Source of the DNA: Muribaculaceae bacterium
GTDB taxonomy: Bacteria > Bacteroidota > Bacteroidia > Bacteroidales > Muribaculaceae
Reading direction: 5' to 3'
NCBI GenBank assembly: GCA_017545095.1
Contig: JAFYCU010000059.1
Location: forward strand, 1-10,764
Length of the DNA: 10,764 bases
A program made the position numbers and the translations under genes. Position 1 is the first letter of the stretch. The number at the start of each line of letters is the position of its first letter. The notes under the pieces were generated by a model. The model did not search any database. It saw only the letters and a program-made list of their open reading frames with translations, and had not been told where the DNA came from. Positions 7,014 to 10,764 of the stretch are shown one piece after another.

Positions 7014-7075
7014 TGTGCTGTGGCTGATTGTCAAATTATTAGTGATGAGCGTGTTGCGACTTTTGGTTTGCTTTT

Positions 7076-7870
7076 TTATACCGACACTTGCCCCTTGATG
7101 GCTGGCCAGGGGTCGTAGCCCTCGAGGGTGAAGTCATCGTAGTGGTAGTCGAAGATGTCGTTTACCTCAGGGTTGAGCACCATGTGCGGCAGCGGGCGCG
7201 GGGTGCGGCTGAGCTGCTCGTGCACCTGGTCCATGTGGTTGAGATAGATGTGTGCATCGCCAAAGCTATGCACAAATTCGCCCGGTTGCAGCCCCGTGAC
7301 GTGCGCCACCATCTGCAGCAGCAGCGCATAGCTGGCGATGTTGAATGGCACCCCCAGAAACAGGTCGGCGCTGCGCTGGTAGAGCTGCAGGCTCAGCCGC
7401 CCCTCGGCCACGTAGAACTGGAACAGCGTGTGGCATGGGGGTAGCTTCATTGTGGGCACATCAGCCACGTTCCACGCACTCACGATGAGTCGCCGCGAGT
7501 CGGGTGTGCGGCGTATCATGTCCACCACCTGGGCTATTTGGTCGATGGTGCCTCCGTGGTGGTCGGGCCAGGAACGCCATTGGTGGCCGTAGACCGGCCC
7601 GAGGTTGCCGTCAGCGTCGGCCCACTCGTTCCAGATGCGCACGCCATGCTCTTGCAGGTAGTGCACATTGGTGTCGCCTCGCAAAAACCAAAGCAGCTCG
7701 TAGATGATGGACTTCAGGTGCACTTTCTTGGTGGTGAGCAGCGGGAAGCCCTTGCTCAGGTCGCAACGCAGCTGGTAGCCAAAGATGCTCTTGGTGCCTG
7801 TTCCCGTGCGGTCGGTCTTCACCACGCCATGGTCGAGCACGTGTTGCAGAAGGTCTAGATATTGTTTCAT
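7076..7870 (-). CDS. thyA: Thymidylate synthase
   Basis: Converts dUMP to dTMP using 5,10-methylenetetrahydrofolate as carbon and hydride donor; cytoplasmic homodimer. It is 264 residues long, the same as Escherichia coli ThyA, and the known active-site positions fall at the same numbers: R21, E58, W80, Y94, catalytic C146 in LPPCHTLF, R166, D169, N177, H207 and Y209. It should be fully functional. The gene follows the flavin-reductase gene with an 85-base gap that contains heptad repeats and no good promoter, so it may be read from guaA. In several Bacteroidales a dihydrofolate reductase gene follows thyA; here the ATPase cassette follows instead and no such gene is in the window. Confidence 0.98.
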   Translation of the reverse strand: MKQYLDLLQHVLDHGVVKTDRTGTGTKSIFGYQLRCDLSKGFPLLTTKKVHLKSIIYELLWFLRGDTNVHYLQEHGVRIWNEWADADGNLGPVYGHQWRSWPDHHGGTIDQIAQVVDMIRRTPDSRRLIVSAWNVADVPTMKLPPCHTLFQFYVAEGRLSLQLYQRSADLFLGVPFNIASYALLLQMVAHVTGLQPGEFVHSFGDAHIYLNHMDQVHEQLSRTPRPLPHMVLNPEVNDIFDYHYDDFTLEGYDPWPAIKGQVSV

Positions 7871-7885
7871 CGTTATCGTTGGTAA

Positions 7886-7913
7886 GTGATCCGTGATCAG
7901 TAATCAGATGCTA
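7886..7913. repeat. Degenerate 7-base tandem repeat between thyA and the flavin-reductase gene
   Basis: Read on the plus strand: gtgatcc, gtgatca, gtaatca, gatgcta. The first three units differ by one or two bases. It lies in the leader region of thyA, ending 16 bases before the start codon. A weaker run of pyrimidine-rich 7-mers (tcatctc and neighbours) follows around 7926-7946. Confidence 0.6.
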
Positions 7914-7955
7914 GGAAATCTATGTTACTCTCTCATCTCGGTTCTTGAAACGCTG

Positions 7956-8525
7956 TCATCCCTTTTTCTTGCGGACGCTCCAGCCGAAGTGTCCTAGCTC
8001 ATCGCCCAAGGCGTAGTAATGGCCGTGGCAATAGGTGATCAGGTCGGCGCGTTGCAGGTCGAGTGCACCGCTGTCGGGGTCGAGGAAGCGGTCGTCGGCA
8101 AGCACATTCATCACTTGAGCGATGAACATGTCGTGCGTGCCCAGACGCATGATGTCGCGCACCTGGCACTCGATGCTCACGGGCGATTCGTCGATATAGG
8201 GTGCCGCCACTGTCACGCCCTTCACCGGTGTGAGTCCGGCCTCGCGCCATTTGTCGTAGTCGCGTCCGCTGCGCACACCGCACCAGTCGGTGGCACGCGC
8301 CATGGCACGCGTGGTGAGGTTGAGCGTGAATGCCATGTTGCGTTCCACAATGGCGTGGCTGTGCCGCTCAGGGCGTATCGACACATAACAAATCACTGGA
8401 TCGCTGCATAGCGTGCCCGTCCACGCGGCGGTGAACAGGTTGTATTCCTCGGGCGTGGCACCACAGCTCACCAGCACGGCCGGCAAGGGATAAATCATGG
8501 TGCCTGGTCTCCAATTCTGTTTCAT
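7956..8525 (-). CDS. Flavin reductase family protein (FMN-binding split barrel)
   Basis: This 189-residue protein has the flavin_Reduct pattern (PF01613). PLPAVLVSCG lies at 13-22, then 'NLFTAAWTGTLCSDPVICYVSIRPERHS' at about 29-56, which would line the FMN pocket, then a conserved 'FTLNL' and 'DWCGVRSGRDYDKW' stretch. A 'VSIECQV' strand follows near 116-122. Relatives bind FMN and pass electrons from NAD(P)H or act as unknown oxidoreductases; the substrate cannot be read here. The C-terminus (GWSVRKKKG) is basic, as is common in this group. It lies between guaA and thyA in the same direction, 120 and 85 bases away, with no clear promoter of its own, so shared transcription is possible. Confidence 0.88.
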   Translation of the reverse strand: MKQNWRPGTMIYPLPAVLVSCGATPEEYNLFTAAWTGTLCSDPVICYVSIRPERHSHAIVERNMAFTLNLTTRAMARATDWCGVRSGRDYDKWREAGLTPVKGVTVAAPYIDESPVSIECQVRDIMRLGTHDMFIAQVMNVLADDRFLDPDSGALDLQRADLITYCHGHYYALGDELGHFGWSVRKKKG

Positions 8526-8572
8526 CGTTGTCTGTTTTCAGTTATTGGTTGAGCGCAATGCGGGGGAGTTTT

Positions 8573-8589
8573 GCAAGGCGATGCCTTGC
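8573..8589. repeat. 7-bp perfect hairpin in the guaA/flavin-reductase gap
   Basis: GCAAGGC (8573-8579) and GCCTTGC (8583-8589) are perfect inverted repeats with a 3-base loop, about midway between guaA and the next gene. Neither side has a proper T-tract, so it may be a weak terminator, an attenuating structure or a message stabiliser. Confidence 0.4.
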
Positions 8590-8614
8590 GACCTTTCAAC
8601 TGATTGTGCTTGGG

Positions 8615-8642
8615 TCTTAGTTCTCGCATCTTGCTTCTTCTT
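8615..8642. repeat. Degenerate 7-base tandem repeat behind guaA
   Basis: On the plus strand: tcttagt, tctcgca, tcttgct, tcttctt, all starting TCT in register, ending four bases before the guaA stop codon. On the minus strand these are purine-rich units ending in AGA; one of them, TGCGAGA, also appears in the heptad array at 10505-10539. Confidence 0.5.
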
Positions 8643-8645
8643 TGC

Positions 8646-10190
8646 TCACTCCCACTCGATGGTGGCTGGTGGCTTGGAACTGATGTCGTAGCACACGCGG
8701 TTCACGCCGCGCACCTTGTTGATGATGTCGTTGCTCACGCGTGCCAAGAAGTCGCAGGGCAGATGCGCCCAGTCGGCCGTCATGGCGTCGGTGCTGGTAA
8801 CCGCGCGCAAGGCCACGGGGTGCTCATAGGTGCGTTCATCGCCCATCACCCCCACGCTGCGCACATCGGCCAGCAGGATGGCCCCGGCCTGCCACACCTT
8901 GTCGTAGAGCACCTCGCCATCATCGCAGTGGTAGTCGAGCATGGCACGGATGTAGATGTCATCGGCTTCCTGTAGGATTCGCACGCGCTCGCGGGTAATA
9001 TCACCCAGGATGCGCACCGCCAGCCCCGGCCCGGGGAACGGGTGTCGCTTGATGAGCCGTTCGGGCATGCCCAACTCGCGGCCCACGCGGCGCACCTCGT
9101 CTTTGAACAGCCATTGCAGCGGCTCGCACAGCTGCAGGTGCATCTCCTGGGGCAACCCGCCCACGTTGTGATGGCTCTTAATCACCTTGCCTGTGATGTT
9201 CAGGCTCTCGATGCGGTCGGGATAGATGGTGCCCTGCGCCAGCCAGCGTGCATCGCTGATTTGCGCTGCCTCGGCGTTGAACACCTCCACAAAGTCGCGT
9301 CCGATGATTTTCCGTTTCTGTTCCGGGTCGGTGACCCCGGCCAGGTCGGCAAAAAAGCGGTCGCTGGCATCCACGCCGCGCACGTTAAGCCCCAGCCCGT
9401 GGTAGGCTTCCATCACCTGTTGGAACTCGTTTTTCCGTAGCATGCCGTGGTCCACGAATATGCAGGTGAGTCGGTCACCGATGGCACGGTTGAGCAGCAC
9501 GGCGCACACGCTCGAGTCCACGCCGCCGCTCAATCCCAGAATCACGCGGTCGTGGCCCAGCTGGCGGCGCAACTGCTCCACGGTGCTTTCCACAAACGAT
9601 GCCGCGCTCCACTGCTGGCGGCTGCCGCAGATGTCCACCACGAAGTTGCGCAGCAGCTGCATGCCTTGCAAGGTGTGATACACCTCGGGATGGAACTGCA
9701 CGGCCCACAGCGGTGCGGAATCGCTGGCATAGGCGGCAAAACGCACGTCGGCGGTCGAGGCAATGGCATGGCATCCGGCGGGCAGCGCGGTGATGGTGTC
9801 GCCGTGGCTCATCCACACCTGCGAGCCAGCCTCCACGCCTTTCAAGAGCGGGTTGCTGGAGTCGACCATGGTGAGATGGGCACGCCCATACTCGCGGCTG
9901 CCGGCACGCTCCACACTCCCGCCACCCGTGTGGGCGATATACTGCGCTCCATAGCAGATGCCCAGCACCGGCACGCGACCCACAATGGCCGACAGGTCGA
10001 GCTGGAACGCATCGGCATCGTGAACCGAGAACGGCGAACCGCTCAATATCACGCCAATCACGTCAGGGTCGGCCACAGGGAACTTATTGTAGGGCAGGAT
10101 TTCGCAGAAGGTGTCCAACTCGCGCACCCGTCGCCCGATGAGCTGGGTGGTTTGTGAACCGAAGTCGAGAATGATGATTTTCTGTGACAT
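8646..10190 (-). CDS. guaA: GMP synthase (glutamine-hydrolysing)
   Basis: Last step of GMP synthesis: amidates XMP with ATP, using ammonia from glutamine. It is 514 residues, the usual length for a single-chain enzyme. The class I glutamine amidotransferase domain is at the N-terminus (about 5-190), with nucleophile C79 in GICYGAQ and H167/E169 in FHPEV. The ATP-pyrophosphatase domain follows, with PP-loop SGGVDSS at 221-227, [11 protein letters not shown] at 337-347 and HPFPGPGLA at 383-391. The dimerisation domain ends in the hallmark KPPATIEWE (506-514). All catalytic residues are present. A consensus Bacteroidetes promoter lies directly upstream, so this is probably the first gene of a guaA, flavin-reductase, thyA transcript. 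The stop is embedded in the edge of a heptad-repeat tract. Confidence 0.98.
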   Translation of the reverse strand: MSQKIIILDFGSQTTQLIGRRVRELDTFCEILPYNKFPVADPDVIGVILSGSPFSVHDADAFQLDLSAIVGRVPVLGICYGAQYIAHTGGGSVERAGSREYGRAHLTMVDSSNPLLKGVEAGSQVWMSHGDTITALPAGCHAIASTADVRFAAYASDSAPLWAVQFHPEVYHTLQGMQLLRNFVVDICGSRQQWSAASFVESTVEQLRRQLGHDRVILGLSGGVDSSVCAVLLNRAIGDRLTCIFVDHGMLRKNEFQQVMEAYHGLGLNVRGVDASDRFFADLAGVTDPEQKRKIIGRDFVEVFNAEAAQISDARWLAQGTIYPDRIESLNITGKVIKSHHNVGGLPQEMHLQLCEPLQWLFKDEVRRVGRELGMPERLIKRHPFPGPGLAVRILGDITRERVRILQEADDIYIRAMLDYHCDDGEVLYDKVWQAGAILLADVRSVGVMGDERTYEHPVALRAVTSTDAMTADWAHLPCDFLARVSNDIINKVRGVNRVCYDISSKPPATIEWE

Positions 10191-10210
10191 GACGCGGGGC
10201 TTTTAGTTTG

Positions 10211-10241
10211 CAAAGTTACTGCAAACCGAGCGAATGGCAAA
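10211..10241 (-). promoter_or_regulatory. Bacteroidetes-type promoter of guaA
   Basis: On the minus strand TTTG (10238-10241), exactly 19 bases, then TAACTTTG (10211-10218): a full match to TTTG / TAnnTTTG. The leader to the ATG at 10190 is about 15-20 bases, without a Shine-Dalgarno site and too short for a riboswitch. Confidence 0.82.
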
Positions 10242-10343
10242 ACAAATGAGGGACGAATTTGATTTTTCCAATTCCGAGGTGGCGTGACTTCAACGAAAGT
10301 TGCTGTAACCCCTTAGGGCTCGAGGCGATGATGCAGCACGAGT

Positions 10344-10402
10344 GAAGGTGTATCAAAAGTGATTATCACGCGTAGCGTGCAAAACGCTTTTGATACACCT
10401 TC
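10344..10402. repeat. Nested palindrome: 16-bp inverted repeat enclosing a 5-bp hairpin
   Basis: GAAGGTGTATCAAAAG (10344-10359) and its exact complement (10387-10402) flank 27 bases. Inside these, CACGC (10367-10371) and GCGTG (10375-10379) form a second stem with a three-base loop. It lies between the right-edge gene and the guaA promoter and contains that gene's in-frame stop. It may be a strong terminator-like structure in RNA or a palindromic mobile element; no T-run follows. Confidence 0.8.
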
Positions 10403-10764
10403 GGTTTGGGGAGGCACGGGGTTTGGGGAGGCCTTCTTCAGCTACGAGCTTCAAGCTACAAGTGTCGCAATGCGGTATAGCGTGCGTTAGCCAGCTTGGC
10501 ACTTGCATCTCGCATCTCGCATCTCGCATCTTGCATCTTAACCACCGCGTCACGGCCACTTTGCGTCCGTCGCGGATATAGATGCCGGGGGCGTCGGTGT
10601 CGGCCACGCGGCGGCCCTGCAGGTCGTAGGTCACGCCGTCGACCACCGACTGACGCACCGGCACATCGTCAACGCCCACACCGTCCTCGGGGTCTCCGCC
10701 TTCGGCCATCTGCTCGGCATGGTGATCCTCGATGAAGTAGCAATCACGTATTCGGTACACGATC
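10353..10764 (-). CDS. C-terminal part of a surface/secreted Bacteroidales protein, with apparent read-through tail (5' end beyond window)
   Basis: The frame is open at the right edge (…VYRIRDCYFIEDHH). Residues corresponding to 10548-10640 carry 'VTYDLQGRRV...APGIYIRDGRKVAVTR', the tail found at the very end of many secreted Bacteroidales proteins (YDL.GRRV...GIYI..GKKV), probably a surface-sorting or anchoring signal. In such proteins a stop normally follows within a few residues. Here the frame continues another ~63 codons through the heptad arrays, the 13-base direct repeat and into the palindrome before TGA at 10353. A TAA exists one base out of frame at 10538-10540. A one-base slip or a lost stop is therefore likely, and the true protein may end near 10540. 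The main body is outside the window and its function cannot be told. Confidence 0.7.
   Translation of the reverse strand, partial: IVYRIRDCYFIEDHHAEQMAEGGDPEDGVGVDDVPVRQSVVDGVTYDLQGRRVADTDAPGIYIRDGRKVAVTRWLRCKMRDARCEMQVPSWLTHAIPHCDTCSLKLVAEEGLPKPRASPNRRCIKSVLHATRDNHF
10403..10432. repeat. Short direct repeat (13 bases, period 17)
   Basis: GGTTTGGGGAGGC occurs at 10403-10415 and again at 10420-10432, separated by four bases. It directly abuts the right arm of the palindrome at 10344-10402 and precedes the heptad tracts, so it is part of a 200-base block of stacked repeats. Confidence 0.7.
10440..10467. repeat. Degenerate 7-base tandem repeat (agctacg type)
   Basis: On the plus strand: agctacg, agcttca, agctaca, followed by the drifted agtgtcg. 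The three first units share AGCT in register. It lies in the apparent read-through region of the right-edge gene. Confidence 0.6.
10505..10539. repeat. 7-base tandem repeat, five units (gcatctc/gcatctt)
   Basis: Three exact gcatctc units (10505, 10512, 10519) are followed by two gcatctt units (10526, 10533). Seven is not a multiple of three, so each unit shifts the reading phase, and the array translates as a non-repeating basic/Cys-rich stretch (CKMRDARCEMQ) in the frame of the right-edge gene. This fits DNA that was not selected to code. It is also a likely slippage hotspot. Confidence 0.9.

Noticed and set aside
10191..10210. Purine riboswitch before guaA
   Set aside because: The promoter lies so close to the start codon that the leader is under 20 bases, with no room for an aptamer.
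10505..10539. CRISPR array
   Set aside because: Units are 7 bases in tandem without spacers, and no cas gene is nearby. The 106-base repeats are also only two and enclose a gene.

Overview
The window reads as chromosome of a Gram-negative anaerobe of the order Bacteroidales, most like the Prevotellaceae or Muribaculaceae. Four lines of evidence support this. Promoters have the Bacteroidetes form (TTTG or TTGG, 19 bases, TAnnTTTG) and Shine-Dalgarno sites are absent. One secreted protein ends in a dockerin-like calcium-loop pair, and another in a 'YDLQGRRV..GIYIRDGRKV' tail. An LTA-synthase-type sulfatase-fold enzyme sits in an otherwise Gram-negative context. ATPase/nuclease proteins of the kind often found in many copies in these genomes are also present. 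The genus is an inference. All eight genes lie on the minus strand, so transcription runs from high to low coordinates.

In order of transcription: the 3' end of a surface or secreted protein gene (10353-10764) runs through a stretch of short repeats and into a large palindrome. Next come guaA (GMP synthase), a flavin-reductase-family protein and thyA (thymidylate synthase). These three are nucleotide or redox housekeeping genes with gaps of 85-120 bases, and only guaA has a convincing promoter. They are followed by an ATPase/PD-(D/E)XK gene (5393-6820) tightly bracketed by two almost identical 106/107-base direct repeats, then by a polytopic membrane LTA-synthase-like enzyme (3251-5215), a secreted BACON-like/dockerin protein (1217-3004), and the N-terminal 303 codons of a second ATPase of a different family (1-911).

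The most notable structure is the repeat-bounded ATPase cassette. The downstream repeat copy supplies the ATPase stop codon. The upstream copy supplies the TTGG -33 element of its promoter and also lies just behind thyA. Each copy holds a perfect 14-bp inverted repeat plus a second, partly matching tandem unit. The pair differs only by one T in a homopolymer, implying recent duplication or ongoing gene conversion, and predicts a 1.6-kb excisable unit.

A second theme is a set of unrelated-looking intergenic tracts that share a 7-base period: at 7886-7913, 8615-8642, 10440-10467 and 10505-10539. The last two lie inside the reading frame of the partial gene at the right edge. That frame appears to have lost its normal stop and now runs about 63 codons through repeat DNA. 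No tRNA, rRNA, CRISPR array, transposase or integrase was seen.
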